Source: an uncultured Bacteroidia bacterium (GTDB taxonomy: Bacteria; Bacteroidota; Bacteroidia; Bacteroidales; F082). From it: a DNA stretch of 39,989 nucleotides. Of this stretch, positions 1 through 8,285 are shown piece after piece. Position numbers and translations under genes: made by a program. The stretch covers positions 1 through 39,989 of the forward strand of contig CADCML010000074.1 in assembly GCA_902802535.1 (NCBI GenBank), given 5' to 3'. Every line of letters begins with the position of its first letter. The first letter of the stretch is position 1. Under the pieces are notes generated by a model, which had not been told where the DNA came from, did not search any database, and saw nothing but the letters and a program-made list of their open reading frames with translations.

Positions 1-70
1 AGTGGCAATGTTGTTTTTTTGCCTTCAAAGAATGTATCAGACAGAAAAAAGACCCATAAAAAAACATTGA

Positions 71-139
71 TTTTGGTGAATAAAATCACCAAAAATTATA
101 ATATTTGGTGAATTGAATCACCAAATTTAGTATTTTTGC
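71..139 (+). promoter_or_regulatory. Tandem palindrome pair plus -7 box ahead of ATPase gene 1
   Basis: Two perfect 9-bp-arm inverted repeats stand in tandem. The first is TTTTGGTGA (71-79) with TCACCAAAA (86-94); the second is ATTTGGTGA (103-111) with TCACCAAAT (118-126). Each has a 6-nt spacer (ATAAAA, ATTGAA) and their centres are 32 bp apart. A TATTTTTGC -7 element follows at 131-139, so the second palindrome covers the region where the -33 contact would lie. The placement suggests an operator; the binding protein is unknown and autoregulation by the ATPase is inference. Confidence 0.75.
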
Positions 140-157
140 ACGGTAAAAAAGCAAATT

Positions 158-1279
158 ATGATAGAACGAAAACTTCACAAAGTCATCAAAAACCGCTTTT
201 TCAATGGAAAAGCCATCGTGCTTATAGGGGCACGACAGGTGGGGAAAACCACATTGCTGCACGAACTGACGAATAGAACAAATGACGTTTTATGGCTCAA
301 TGGCGATGAACTCGCCACAAGGACTTTATTGCAGGAAGTGTCGGTGGAGAAATTTCGCAGTTTGATAGGGTCAAAAACAATCCTAATTGTGGATGAAGCC
401 CAACGAATAGAGAATATCGGCTTGAAAATGAAGTTGATAACCGATAATCTGCCGAATGTTCAACTCATCCTTACCGGAAGTTCATCTTTCGAACTTGCCA
501 ATCGTGTCAATGAGCCTTTGACGGGACGAAAATGGGAATACACCTTGTTTCCGCTCTCTTTCGCCGAAATGGCCGAGCACACAAATGCTTTCGAGGAAAT
601 CAAACACTTGCCGCTTCGTTTGGTCTATGGCTACTACCCTGATGTCGTCACGCACCCTGGCGACGAAAAAGAAGTCCTTAAACAAATCACAGACAGTTAC
701 TTGTACAAAGACATCCTCGAATGGGAGCGCGTCAAAAAGTCTGACAAATTGGTCAAGTTATTACAATCGTTGGCTTTTCAGGTGGGAAGCGAGGTGTCAC
801 TGAACGAATTGGGGCAACAAGTTGACTTGGACAAAAACACCGTGGAGAAATACATCGTCTTGTTGGAACAAGCCCAAGTCATTTTCAGACTTGGTTCATT
901 GAGCCGCAATCTCCGCAATGAGTTAAAGACCGCGCGTAAAATCTATTTCTACGACAACGGTGTCCGCAACGCCCTCATTAACAATTTCAACGACCTTGCG
1001 CTTCGCGACGACACAGGGGCATTGTGGGAAAACTGGATGATCAGCGAATTGGTCAAGAAAAGGGCATACGACCGTCAATTTGTCAACCGTTATTTTTGGC
1101 GAACCACACAGCAACAGGAAATCGACTACATTGAGGAAGCCGATGGACGTTTCACTGCATACGAATTCAAATGGAATCCGAAGAAGAAGGCCAAAACAAG
1201 TCAAAGTTTCCTGAAAGCCTATCCCAATACGGAAATCATGACCGTCAACCCGGATAATTTCTATACACTGCTCTTATAG
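158..1279 (+). CDS. AAA family ATPase with C-terminal DUF4143 domain (ATPase 1)
   Basis: This 373-residue protein has the AAA_14/DUF4143 architecture. The Walker A motif GARQVGKTT lies at about residues 24-32, Walker B (ILIVDEAQ) ends at D79-E80, and a sensor-like LTGSSS follows near 106. A winged-helix-like stretch (SLNELGQQVDLDKNTVEKYI) occupies roughly 214-233. The C-terminus has the arrangement E321-I-D323 then E336-F-K338, which fits the PD-(D/E)XK nuclease-like fold of DUF4143. Biochemical function is not established for this family. The gene stands alone, with its own promoter and two tandem palindromes. It is a close relative of the gene at 11372-12397 and has an intact C-terminus where that one is cut. 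The ATG at 158 lies 19 nt after the -7 box, so the leader is short. Confidence 0.88.
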   Translation: MIERKLHKVIKNRFFNGKAIVLIGARQVGKTTLLHELTNRTNDVLWLNGDELATRTLLQEVSVEKFRSLIGSKTILIVDEAQRIENIGLKMKLITDNLPNVQLILTGSSSFELANRVNEPLTGRKWEYTLFPLSFAEMAEHTNAFEEIKHLPLRLVYGYYPDVVTHPGDEKEVLKQITDSYLYKDILEWERVKKSDKLVKLLQSLAFQVGSEVSLNELGQQVDLDKNTVEKYIVLLEQAQVIFRLGSLSRNLRNELKTARKIYFYDNGVRNALINNFNDLALRDDTGALWENWMISELVKKRAYDRQFVNRYFWRTTQQQEIDYIEEADGRFTAYEFKWNPKKKAKTSQSFLKAYPNTEIMTVNPDNFYTLLL

Positions 1280-1340
1280 TGTTTTGTCTGTACTGGAAAG
1301 GAGATATGCAAAATGATGCGTATTTTTCACGAAAATACGG

Positions 1341-3434
1341 TTATTCCACCACAACCTTCCGCGTTTCGCCGCCCAAGGTCACAAAATACAATCCTTGCGG
1401 CAATTTCACCTTTTCCTTGCCTTTGATTTCTTTGGTCAGAATGATTTGCCCGAGGGCGTTGGTTACGGTCATAATGCCTGTACCTTCTATCATTATGTAA
1501 TCCTTGGCCGGGTTGGGGTAAATCTTAAAGATGCTTCTATGGTTTTCACAAAGTTGGTCATAGGGCATCGTGCAAAACACCGCTTCGGGACTCGCGGGAG
1601 AGGCGTAATGCGTTGATGTTTCCTTTTTGTGTTGCGTGAAGGTGTAAGAAGTATTAGGAACCAAGCCTTCAAATAAAGTGGAATTTTGCCATTCTCTGCC
1701 ATCAATATTGTATTCGCAACCTTCTATGGCAACAAGAGTGATGCTTGTTTCAGTATTGCTTTCCATCTGCGGGGCTTCAGGAATGGCTTGTTCCGCCTTT
1801 TTGACAGGGCCTACAAGAGGTGAAATCACAGCTCCCACACAATTCTCGGCGGCGACTTGTACGCAAATGTTCTCGTCAATATCGTCTTCAGTCAAAGTAT
1901 ACGTCTGGAAAACAGCACCTTCAATGGCTGTTGTATCTCTACGCCATTGATAGCTCAATTCGCCCAATTCAGGAATTGATGGTATTGCGGTCAAATCAGT
2001 GATTGCGGTTAAGATTTGTCCGAAAACAGGTTCGCCGTCAATCTTGACCTCGCCAATCAAAGTAGGTGTGATGGCACCGTTTAATGCGTTTTCTATTGCC
2101 CCGTATGCGTTCAGTCTTCTCCCCTCAGCTACCAAACCATCGAGAGAAGGCAGGTGGTCGGCACCATCAAAGAGGGATTGTTTCACTGAAAGACAGAAAC
2201 TTGCGGGGTCACTTTTGCAAACCTGCATCATTTCCTCTGGCAAGGCAGCATACATCAACGCTATGGTTCCAGAAACTTGTGGAGTGGCCATTGAGGTTCC
2301 AGTCAAATTACCGTAGCTGTTGTTGGGCGTTGTGGAATAGATGCTTGTGCCTGGTGCTCCAATGTCGATGTTTTCGATGCCATAACCCGCACTACCGTAC
2401 TTCACATCAGCAGAAGTAGTATTGGTGATGCCAATCAGATAATCCCCAGGACAGGCTGACGGAACATCGCCTACCACATCGACATTTACATTCATGTTCG
2501 GGCCGGCACCGCAACTCAATATGCCGACATTGCCCATCTCGTCGTACATTGAGCACCAGATGGGATAATCGTCGGGATTGCCGTAATCGACACCAAAAGA
2601 AGAATTGGTAGACACGATGAAAGCGCCTTCCTCGCCGTTGGTTTCATTGTATCGCGCCCGCATTTCCAAAGCGTAGGAATAGGCCTCCACGACTATGGAC
2701 TCATTGCCCGAACTACCGCAAATGGGCAAAACTTTCACATTCCAATTCACTCCGCAAATGCCTTTTCCGTTGTCGCCGACCGCCCCGATGATGCCCGAAA
2801 CATGGGTGCCGTGGTTGCTGCTACCGACATAGCCGTTGTGGTTGTATGCATTCCAGCCGTGATAGTCATCGATATAGCCATTGCCATCGTCGTCGATTCC
2901 ATTATTGGGAATTTCGTTGGCGTTTTCCCAGCAATTCAGGTCTTCATGGGTCCAATCGGTACCACTATCGATGACAGCCACGACTATGGTGTCACCCGTT
3001 GCCGTGACACCACCCGTGGTGAACTCTTCCCAAGCCTGCGGTAGGCTCATAATGTCCGGTGCCCACTGCATACTATAATAGGGATCATCAGGAATCGCTT
3101 CACGCAGTACAATGTTGGTATGGTTGTTCTGAATGACCCGCACATCGGCATTTTTGTTCAAGCGATGCATTTTTTCTGCTCTCGGCTCTTTATTGTCGGT
3201 TATTTCGAAAAGCCAGATATTCAGCCTTTTGGAAAGTTGTCTTTTAGGCACAATTCCAACATTGGCATTGGCGGCAAAAGTCGAGGCATCCACATCTTGC
3301 TCCAACCAAATAATGAATTCGTTCTCTACATAAGTTGAGTTTTCGGTCTTGGTGTTTTGTTCCTGAGCGTAGGAAAACAAGGACAAAAACACCATCGTCA
3401 AAACGATTGCTGATTTGATGATTGATGGTTTCAT
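1341..3434 (-). CDS. Secreted S8 (subtilisin-like) serine protease with T9SS type A sorting domain
   Basis: A 697-residue secreted protease. A signal peptide spans residues 1 to about 23 (ends SYAQ). The S8 catalytic triad is visible: D156 in VAVIDSG, H208 in NHGTHVSG, S381 in GTSMATP. An Asp/Asn-rich segment (IDDDGNGYIDD, about 180-190) resembles the calcium-site insert of Bacteroidota subtilases. A linker with an Ig-like segment (about 465-560) leads to the C-terminal sorting domain, which starts at IYPNPAKDY and carries the GLYFV motif. This domain sends the protein through type IX secretion for surface attachment or release. The gene starts 23 nt after hicA on the same strand with no obvious promoter of its own, so read-through from the toxin-antitoxin promoter is likely. 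Confidence 0.92.
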   Translation of the reverse strand: MKPSIIKSAIVLTMVFLSLFSYAQEQNTKTENSTYVENEFIIWLEQDVDASTFAANANVGIVPKRQLSKRLNIWLFEITDNKEPRAEKMHRLNKNADVRVIQNNHTNIVLREAIPDDPYYSMQWAPDIMSLPQAWEEFTTGGVTATGDTIVVAVIDSGTDWTHEDLNCWENANEIPNNGIDDDGNGYIDDYHGWNAYNHNGYVGSSNHGTHVSGIIGAVGDNGKGICGVNWNVKVLPICGSSGNESIVVEAYSYALEMRARYNETNGEEGAFIVSTNSSFGVDYGNPDDYPIWCSMYDEMGNVGILSCGAGPNMNVNVDVVGDVPSACPGDYLIGITNTTSADVKYGSAGYGIENIDIGAPGTSIYSTTPNNSYGNLTGTSMATPQVSGTIALMYAALPEEMMQVCKSDPASFCLSVKQSLFDGADHLPSLDGLVAEGRRLNAYGAIENALNGAITPTLIGEVKIDGEPVFGQILTAITDLTAIPSIPELGELSYQWRRDTTAIEGAVFQTYTLTEDDIDENICVQVAAENCVGAVISPLVGPVKKAEQAIPEAPQMESNTETSITLVAIEGCEYNIDGREWQNSTLFEGLVPNTSYTFTQHKKETSTHYASPASPEAVFCTMPYDQLCENHRSIFKIYPNPAKDYIMIEGTGIMTVTNALGQIILTKEIKGKEKVKLPQGLYFVTLGGETRKVVVE

Positions 3435-3457
3435 AATGATGTTGTTTTAGGCATAAA

Positions 3458-3649
3458 TTATTCAATTCCCGCCTGTTTCAAAATAGCCATAAAAGTTTCT
3501 TTCTTCAAGTCCTTTCCATTATGATAAGGCACGATGATGATCTTGTTGTTAATCGGATTATAATACACTTGATGTGATCCTTTTGCCCTCTTGAAAACAT
3601 AGCCATTTTCTTCAAGCAACTGAATCAAGTATTTGGAACTCAGGTTCAT
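3458..3649 (-). CDS. hicA: HicA-type mRNA interferase toxin
   Basis: A 63-residue protein of normal HicA length with the KGSHQVY core. H26 is the catalytic histidine expected of this double-stranded-RNA-binding-fold ribonuclease. HicA toxins cleave mRNA on the ribosome or free until neutralised by HicB. The start codon overlaps the last 4 nt of hicB (ATGA type overlap), so the pair is translationally coupled. Gene order is antitoxin first, the reverse of the classical E. coli hicAB order but common in Bacteroidota. Family assignment is firm; activity is inferred. Confidence 0.88.
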   Translation of the reverse strand: MNLSSKYLIQLLEENGYVFKRAKGSHQVYYNPINNKIIIVPYHNGKDLKKETFMAILKQAGIE

Positions 3650-3873
3650 ACAGCCATCAAATTCAGTGAATACTCCAACACATTGCTATCATCAGGAACA
3701 TATTCACCCCTATCCTGCAATTCCTCTATATAAAGCTCTATGGCTTCCTTAGCCATATCAATGGCCTCATCGACGGTTTCCCCGTATGTAATGCAACCCG
3801 GCAAGGAAGGCACAAACACCGTATATCCCCCTTCCTCCTCTTTCCTTAGGTTGATTTTGTAAGTTCTATTCAT
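3646..3873 (-). CDS. hicB: HicB-type antitoxin (short form, no evident DNA-binding tail)
   Basis: A 75-residue protein with the degraded RNase H-like HicB fold: GGYTVFVPSLPGCITYG followed by ETVDEAIDMAKEAIELYI. This is the HicB partner that binds and blocks HicA. No C-terminal helix-turn-helix or ribbon-helix-helix extension is present, since the protein ends about 20 residues after the fold. Direct operator binding by this protein is therefore doubtful. It leads the hicB-hicA pair and has a TATTTTTGC promoter 25 nt upstream. Confidence 0.87.
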   Translation of the reverse strand: MNRTYKINLRKEEEGGYTVFVPSLPGCITYGETVDEAIDMAKEAIELYIEELQDRGEYVPDDSNVLEYSLNLMAV

Positions 3874-3897
3874 AACTTAGCCTTGTTGTTTTCATTT

Positions 3898-3906
3898 GCA
3901 AAAATA
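3898..3906 (-). promoter_or_regulatory. -7 element for hicBA (and probably the S8 protease)
   Basis: TATTTTTGC on the minus strand, 25 nt before the hicB ATG, matches the Bacteroidota TAnnTTTG consensus. It is the only clear promoter upstream of hicB, hicA and the protease gene. Confidence 0.6.
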
Positions 3907-3948
3907 GCAAAAAACTTGAAACCGATAGTTTTCCGCATCGTTTTTTCA

Positions 3949-4794
3949 TTAAAACGCCACCTCAATCCATTGCCCATCCTTGAAATTCACCACACTGCGA
4001 TACCCCGCCTTCTTCAAGGCTTCCTCGGCGGCAGCAAACTCCAATGAAATTTCACTGAAATGGTGCGCATCAGCAGAAATGATGGCGGGAACGCCCATCT
4101 TGCAAGCTTCCTCCATCAGCCAAGGGGAAGGATAAAAGCCGTTGTAGCGTTTCTTGTAGATACCGCGTGTGTTGATTTCCATTACCAAGCCTTTTTCTCG
4201 GATGAGGTCGAGGGTTTCAAGGGCAAGTTTACGATACCAAGGCTCGTCCTCATGGAAATATCTTTCGCGGTTGTGCATCTTGATTTTGTCGAAGTGGGCG
4301 ATGATGTCAAACTGCTCGTTTTCAATCATCTCGTTCGATTGTTCGTAGAATCGGCGCACGGCGCGATGGATGTCGCTGTCAAAGAATTTTTGCAGACCTT
4401 CATCGTAAACTTCCCATTTCGGGCCGTCGATGAACCAGATTTCATCGGGATTGGCTGACTGCCCGACCAAATGTACACCACCAATCAGATAATCAAGGTG
4501 ATAGCGTTCTTTAGTCACGGCGAAAGGCTCGGAAACGCCAGTTAGATAGTCTGCTTCCAAACCGCAATACAAGTCAATTTTTCCCTTGAATTCTTCTTTC
4601 AGTTGGGCGATTTCGGCCACATAACGCGGCATGTCGGCCTCTTTGACGGAGAAATTGTTGTCGAAAGGCAAAGGGCTATGCTCCGAAAAGCCCAATGTCG
4701 TCAAGCCCTGACGGACAGCCTCTTCCACGATTTCGCGGGGCTGCGACTTGCCGTCGGAATAAATGCTATGGGTATGTAGGTTGAAGTTTTGCAT
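3949..4794 (-). CDS. PHP-domain histidinol-phosphatase family protein
   Basis: The PHP metal-dependent phosphoesterase signatures are present: HTHSIYSDG at the N-terminus, GFSEHSP, the GLEADYL segment and ADAHH near the end. This matches HisK/HisJ-type histidinol phosphatases, which hydrolyse L-histidinol phosphate in histidine synthesis. No other his gene is nearby, so another phosphoester substrate is possible. I chose the ATG at 4794 (protein begins MQNFNLHTHS, 281 residues). An upstream in-frame start at 4836 would translate a dispersed intergenic repeat and add 14 non-conserved residues. The gene follows the U32 gene on the same strand, 56 nt away. Confidence 0.82.
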   Translation of the reverse strand: MQNFNLHTHSIYSDGKSQPREIVEEAVRQGLTTLGFSEHSPLPFDNNFSVKEADMPRYVAEIAQLKEEFKGKIDLYCGLEADYLTGVSEPFAVTKERYHLDYLIGGVHLVGQSANPDEIWFIDGPKWEVYDEGLQKFFDSDIHRAVRRFYEQSNEMIENEQFDIIAHFDKIKMHNRERYFHEDEPWYRKLALETLDLIREKGLVMEINTRGIYKKRYNGFYPSPWLMEEACKMGVPAIISADAHHFSEISLEFAAAEEALKKAGYRSVVNFKDGQWIEVAF

Positions 4795-4810
4795 AATCAA
4801 AATTTTTCTT

Positions 4811-4845
4811 TCTGGATTGCTTCGCTGCGCTCGCAATGACGCGAA
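4811..4845. repeat. Short dispersed palindromic repeat of the 'GGATTGCTTCGC...GCAATGAC' type
   Basis: The stretch has inverted-repeat ends (ATTGCTTCGC facing GCTCGCAAT) around a GC-rich centre. Very similar short intergenic repeats occur in many unrelated bacterial genomes; that statement is from memory. Here it lies in the 56-bp gap between the U32 and PHP genes and could form a hairpin in their shared transcript. Confidence 0.6.
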
Positions 4846-4850
4846 GCGTG

Positions 4851-6086
4851 TTAATTCGTAACTATTTTATAAACCTTGTCGCCGCGCCGCACCAACGACT
4901 TGACCGGAATCGAACAAAACTCGCCTTTGACGGTCTGCTCAACGGAGCCCAAATCCACGCGAATTTCAGTGAGGGTATCTTCGTAAACGCCTGTCGTCGT
5001 GCCAATAATCATAATTTGTTCGCCAAGTTTTAAATCGTGACTGTCCATGCGGATTTCAGCAACGCCTAACTTGCTGTAATAGTTGGTAATCAAGCCGATA
5101 TATTCCTTACTTTGCGTGGCGTGCGAGCCGTATTGCTTCGACCATTCAAAAGTCCTGCGACCCAAATAATAGCCATCCCAAAAGCCTCGATTATACACGC
5201 TGCGCAGGCGTTCCATCCAAGCGTCAATCTTGTCTTGGGTAAAAGTGCCTTCCTGAATGGTCTTTATCGCCTCGCTGTAGACCGCCACCGTCACCTTAGT
5301 ATATTCCGGCGAACGGCCTCGACCTTCGATTTTCAAAACCTCCACACCTGCATCCAACACCCTATCCAAAAAAGGTAAAGTGCAGAGGTCTTTGGGCGAC
5401 ATAATATATTCATTGTCAAGAGCCAATTCATAGCCATCCTCGCGCTCGCGCACATCGTAACCACGGCGACAGAGTTGCATACAAGCCCCACGGTTGGAGG
5501 AAGAGTTGTAGATGTCCTGACTCAAGTTGCACTTGCCCGAAATGGCCATGCACAAGGCCCCGTGGCAAAACACCTCGATGCGCACCAATTCTCCCTTCGG
5601 GCCACGAATCTGCTGTTTCTCAATTTGTTCTGTGATATAACGAACTTGGTCGATGTTCAACTCTCGGGCAGTCACCATCACGTCGGCGAACTGCGAATAG
5701 TAGCGCACAGCCTCAAGGTTGGTGATGTTGCATTGCGTAGACATGTGTACCTCAACGCCAATTTGCCGGGCATATTGGATGACGCTTTGGTCGGAGGCGA
5801 TAATGGCCGAGATGCCGTTGGCCTTGATGGCATCCAACAGTTGGTGCATCTCCTCCATTTCCTCATCGTAAATCACCGTATTGACTGTGACATAACTCTT
5901 TACGCCGTTCTCGCTGCAGGTTTCGACTAATTGACGCAGGTCGTCAAGCGTGAAATTCTTCGCCGAACGCGAGCGCATATTGAGTTTGCCTATGCCGAAA
6001 TAAACGCTTCCTGCACCGGCTTGTATGGCGGCTGCCAAGGCTTCATACGAGCCTACTGGAGCCATGATTTCGATGTTTTGTTTCAT
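4851..6086 (-). CDS. trhP: Peptidase U32 family protein, TrhP (YegQ)-like tRNA hydroxylation factor
   Basis: The U32 family signature is complete at EVFCHGALCMAISGKCNLS, with conserved cysteines. The length (411 residues) matches single-domain YegQ/TrhP proteins rather than the longer RlhA. In E. coli TrhP is needed for 5-hydroxyuridine at tRNA wobble position 34; the 'peptidase' name is historical. The N-terminus begins IEIMAPVGSYEAL, a TIM-barrel strand typical of the family. I chose the ATG at 6086 (MKQNIEIM). The longer frame reaching 6131 would run through the tRNA-Pro terminator. The gene is immediately downstream of tRNA-Pro(CGG). TrhP rather than another U32 subfamily is inferred from length and the signature alone. 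Confidence 0.82.
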   Translation of the reverse strand: MKQNIEIMAPVGSYEALAAAIQAGAGSVYFGIGKLNMRSRSAKNFTLDDLRQLVETCSENGVKSYVTVNTVIYDEEMEEMHQLLDAIKANGISAIIASDQSVIQYARQIGVEVHMSTQCNITNLEAVRYYSQFADVMVTARELNIDQVRYITEQIEKQQIRGPKGELVRIEVFCHGALCMAISGKCNLSQDIYNSSSNRGACMQLCRRGYDVREREDGYELALDNEYIMSPKDLCTLPFLDRVLDAGVEVLKIEGRGRSPEYTKVTVAVYSEAIKTIQEGTFTQDKIDAWMERLRSVYNRGFWDGYYLGRRTFEWSKQYGSHATQSKEYIGLITNYYSKLGVAEIRMDSHDLKLGEQIMIIGTTTGVYEDTLTEIRVDLGSVEQTVKGEFCSIPVKSLVRRGDKVYKIVTN

Positions 6087-6096
6087 AGGCATTATG

Positions 6097-6124
6097 AAAA
6101 AACCAGCCTGATTCTCAGACTGGT
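6097..6124 (-). terminator. Intrinsic terminator after tRNA-Pro
   Basis: Minus-strand ACCAGTCTGA, loop GAA, TCAGGCTGGT form a 10-bp stem with one G-U pair, followed by six T. It lies 9 nt beyond the 3' end of tRNA-Pro and only 10 nt before the TrhP-like ATG. Confidence 0.85.
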
Positions 6125-6133
6125 GTGACAAAG

Positions 6134-6207
6134 TCGGGATGACAAGATTCGAACTTGCGGCCTCTTCGTCCCGAACGAAGCGCGCTACCGGGCTGCGCTA
6201 CATCCCG
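6134..6207 (-). tRNA. tRNA-Pro (CGG)
   Basis: The 74-nt cloverleaf is readable by eye. The acceptor is CGGGATG with CATCCCG and discriminator A. The anticodon stem CTTCG/CGAAG carries loop TTCGGGA (anticodon CGG). The T arm has TTCGAAT between GCAAG and CTTGT. The CCA end is not encoded. It resembles E. coli proK in the anticodon arm. A TAATTTTGC promoter lies upstream and an intrinsic terminator downstream. Confidence 0.96.
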
Positions 6208-6221
6208 AACCGTTTTGCGCC

Positions 6222-6230
6222 GCAAAATTA
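6222..6230 (-). promoter_or_regulatory. -7 element for tRNA-Pro
   Basis: TAATTTTGC on the minus strand, 15 nt before the mature tRNA 5' end, fits the TAnnTTTG consensus. Confidence 0.6.
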
Positions 6231-6281
6231 CATATTTTTTTGATATGGTGTGCAATTTGTTATCCAGTTTTTTCTCTCTGC

Positions 6282-6854
6282 TCAAAAACTGATTATCCCG
6301 AGATGCTCCAAAAGAAACTTCAATCCGATGAGAATCAATATGATACCACCAACAACCCCAGCTGATTTTTCGTATTTAGAGCCAAAGACATTGCCGATTT
6401 TCACGCCCAAGACCGAGAAAAGAAAGGCTGTCAGGCCGATAAGCAGCACCGATGACCAAAGTCTGACTTGGATGCAGGCGAACGAAACTCCCACGGCTAA
6501 GGCATCGATGCTGGTGGCAATAGCCAAAAGGAACATGGTCTTGAAATCCAAGGAATTATTGTTTTCACCCTCCTCTTTTTTGCCCCAAACGGCCTCTCGA
6601 ATCATGTTAGCCCCTATGAGGAAAAGTAAGCCGAAAGCAATCCAATGGGCATAAAAATGGATAAAACTCTCGAATTGCGCCCCCAAGAAATAGCCGACAA
6701 TGGGCATCAAGGCTTGGAACAAACCAAACCAAAGTCCACAAACCAAAGCCATACGCCAAGAAAACCTTTTCGTGGTCAGACCCTTGCAAATCGAGACCGA
6801 AAAGGCATCCATTGACAGGCTAACGGCTATCAGCAGAAGTTCAATGAAACTCAT
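6282..6854 (-). CDS. mntP: Manganese efflux pump MntP
   Basis: A 190-residue hydrophobic protein with about six transmembrane segments and the two internally repeated DUF204 half-motifs: [14 protein letters not shown] near the N-terminus and [14 protein letters not shown] in the middle. The paired Asp residues (MDAF, IDAL) are the conserved intramembrane acids of MntP/YebN. MntP exports Mn2+ across the inner membrane. The gene is monocistronic and divergent from the Omp85-like gene. In E. coli mntP has a Mn-responsive yybP-ykoY leader; no such leader is visible in the short upstream region here. Confidence 0.93.
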   Translation of the reverse strand: MSFIELLLIAVSLSMDAFSVSICKGLTTKRFSWRMALVCGLWFGLFQALMPIVGYFLGAQFESFIHFYAHWIAFGLLFLIGANMIREAVWGKKEEGENNNSLDFKTMFLLAIATSIDALAVGVSFACIQVRLWSSVLLIGLTAFLFSVLGVKIGNVFGSKYEKSAGVVGGIILILIGLKFLLEHLGIISF

Positions 6855-6872
6855 TCTTCTTCAAATAATGCG

Positions 6873-6923
6873 GCAAAAATAGCATTAATTATCTCGCCGC
6901 TCGGAGAAAATCCATATTTTTGC
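6873..6923. promoter_or_regulatory. Divergent promoters: mntP (minus, 6873-6881) and Omp85-like gene (plus, 6915-6923)
   Basis: TATTTTTGC occurs on both strands: 6873-6881 reading toward mntP, and 6915-6923 reading toward 6945. Both match the Bacteroidota -7 element and lie about 20 nt from their respective start codons. Confidence 0.65.
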
Positions 6924-6944
6924 AAATTCTTAACTACATAAAAT

Positions 6945-8279
6945 ATGAAGAAATCCCTACTCCTCATGCTTGCCCTGCTGTTGGCTGCGGGCGGTTTCGC
7001 ACAAGAAAAGAAAGCCAAGAAAGAAAAGGTTTACAACGAAAAAGGTGAAATCATCAAGACAGGCTGGAACATCGGTCCGCTGCCCGTTTTGGGCTTCGAC
7101 AGTGATTTGGGCTTCCAATATGGTGCCTGTGTCGACTTCTTCAACTTCGGCGATGGCTCACGCTATCCGCGCTACAACTACAAGTTCAACGTGGAGGTGT
7201 CGCGCTACACGAAAGGCTCAGGCGTGTTCCGCTTCTACGCCGACATGCCTTTTCTGATCAAAGACACCAAGCTCTTCTTCGACCTCACTTACAACTACTC
7301 GAAAAAATTTGAGTTCTTCGGTTTCAACGGTTATGAGGCCAGCTTGTTCGACCCTAACCTCGCTGCCAATGAGGATATTATCGACTACAAGAGCGGTTAC
7401 CACTACATCAAGCGTAACACGCTCCGCTTTGTTGGATCCATGCAACGTACTTTTTTCCATGTGCCCAACCTTAACTGGGTCGTCGGACTTGCCTATTACA
7501 ATGTAAAGACCGACAGCCTCAACCTCGTGGGTTATGAGGGTCAGCAGACCTTGTATACCAACTATGTGAATACCGGCATCATCAAAGAAAACGAGAAAAA
7601 TGGCGGCAACATCGGCCAAGTGCGCCTCGGAATGATTTATGACAGCCGCGACCACAACAGCGACCCATCGAAAGGCATTTATGCGGAATACACCCTCACC
7701 GGCTCCTCCGACTTCTTCGATGGCAACGGGTACAACGCCCTGATACAGACCTTCATTTGGAGACATTATGTCCCGATTTACAAGGACAAACTGACTTTTG
7801 CCTATCGTTTGGGCGTGCAGCATAAGATTGCTGGCAGCACACCTTGGTATATGATCAACAACATCAACACGCCTTTCTTCCAAAAGATGTACACCGAAGG
7901 TTTGGGCGGCGTGGTGACCATGCGTGGCGTGAACCGTAACGGCGTGCTGGGCGATGGCTTTTTGCTGGGTAACGCCGAGCTGCGTTGGCATTTCCTTGAT
8001 TTCCAGTTCATCAACCAAAACTGGCAGTTGGCTTTGTCACCTTTCTTCGATGCAGGTATGATTATCCAGCCTTTCCGCGAACAGGAATTGAAGGAAGCTG
8101 AAATTGAGGGTGTTGAGTTGTATAGCGGCAATAAGGAAGGTGTCCACATGGCTGCTGGTGCTGGCCTGAAAATCATCATGAACCGCAACATGATTCTCGG
8201 CGTGGATGCAGGTCGCGCCCTTGACCCGCGCGATGGCGAAAAGGTCAAGATTTTCGTTGGATTCAATTATATATTCTAA
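6945..8279 (+). CDS. Omp85-type outer-membrane beta-barrel protein (BamA/TamA-like, no POTRA)
   Basis: The protein has 444 residues with a signal peptide of about 19 residues (ends GGFAQ) and a short lysine-rich linker. The rest is a beta-rich region with alternating aromatic strands ending in FVGFNYIF, a terminal aromatic typical of outer-membrane barrels. The segment VVTMRGVNRNGVLGD corresponds to the Omp85 (V)RGF/Y motif, and GNAELRWHF to the strand after it. It is much shorter than BamA and has no POTRA domains, so it belongs to the Bacteroidota group annotated as 'BamA/TamA family outer membrane protein'. Its substrate is unknown. It stands alone and converges with gpmA. Confidence 0.83.
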   Translation: MKKSLLLMLALLLAAGGFAQEKKAKKEKVYNEKGEIIKTGWNIGPLPVLGFDSDLGFQYGACVDFFNFGDGSRYPRYNYKFNVEVSRYTKGSGVFRFYADMPFLIKDTKLFFDLTYNYSKKFEFFGFNGYEASLFDPNLAANEDIIDYKSGYHYIKRNTLRFVGSMQRTFFHVPNLNWVVGLAYYNVKTDSLNLVGYEGQQTLYTNYVNTGIIKENEKNGGNIGQVRLGMIYDSRDHNSDPSKGIYAEYTLTGSSDFFDGNGYNALIQTFIWRHYVPIYKDKLTFAYRLGVQHKIAGSTPWYMINNINTPFFQKMYTEGLGGVVTMRGVNRNGVLGDGFLLGNAELRWHFLDFQFINQNWQLALSPFFDAGMIIQPFREQELKEAEIEGVELYSGNKEGVHMAAGAGLKIIMNRNMILGVDAGRALDPRDGEKVKIFVGFNYIF

Positions 8280-8285
8280 CTTTTC

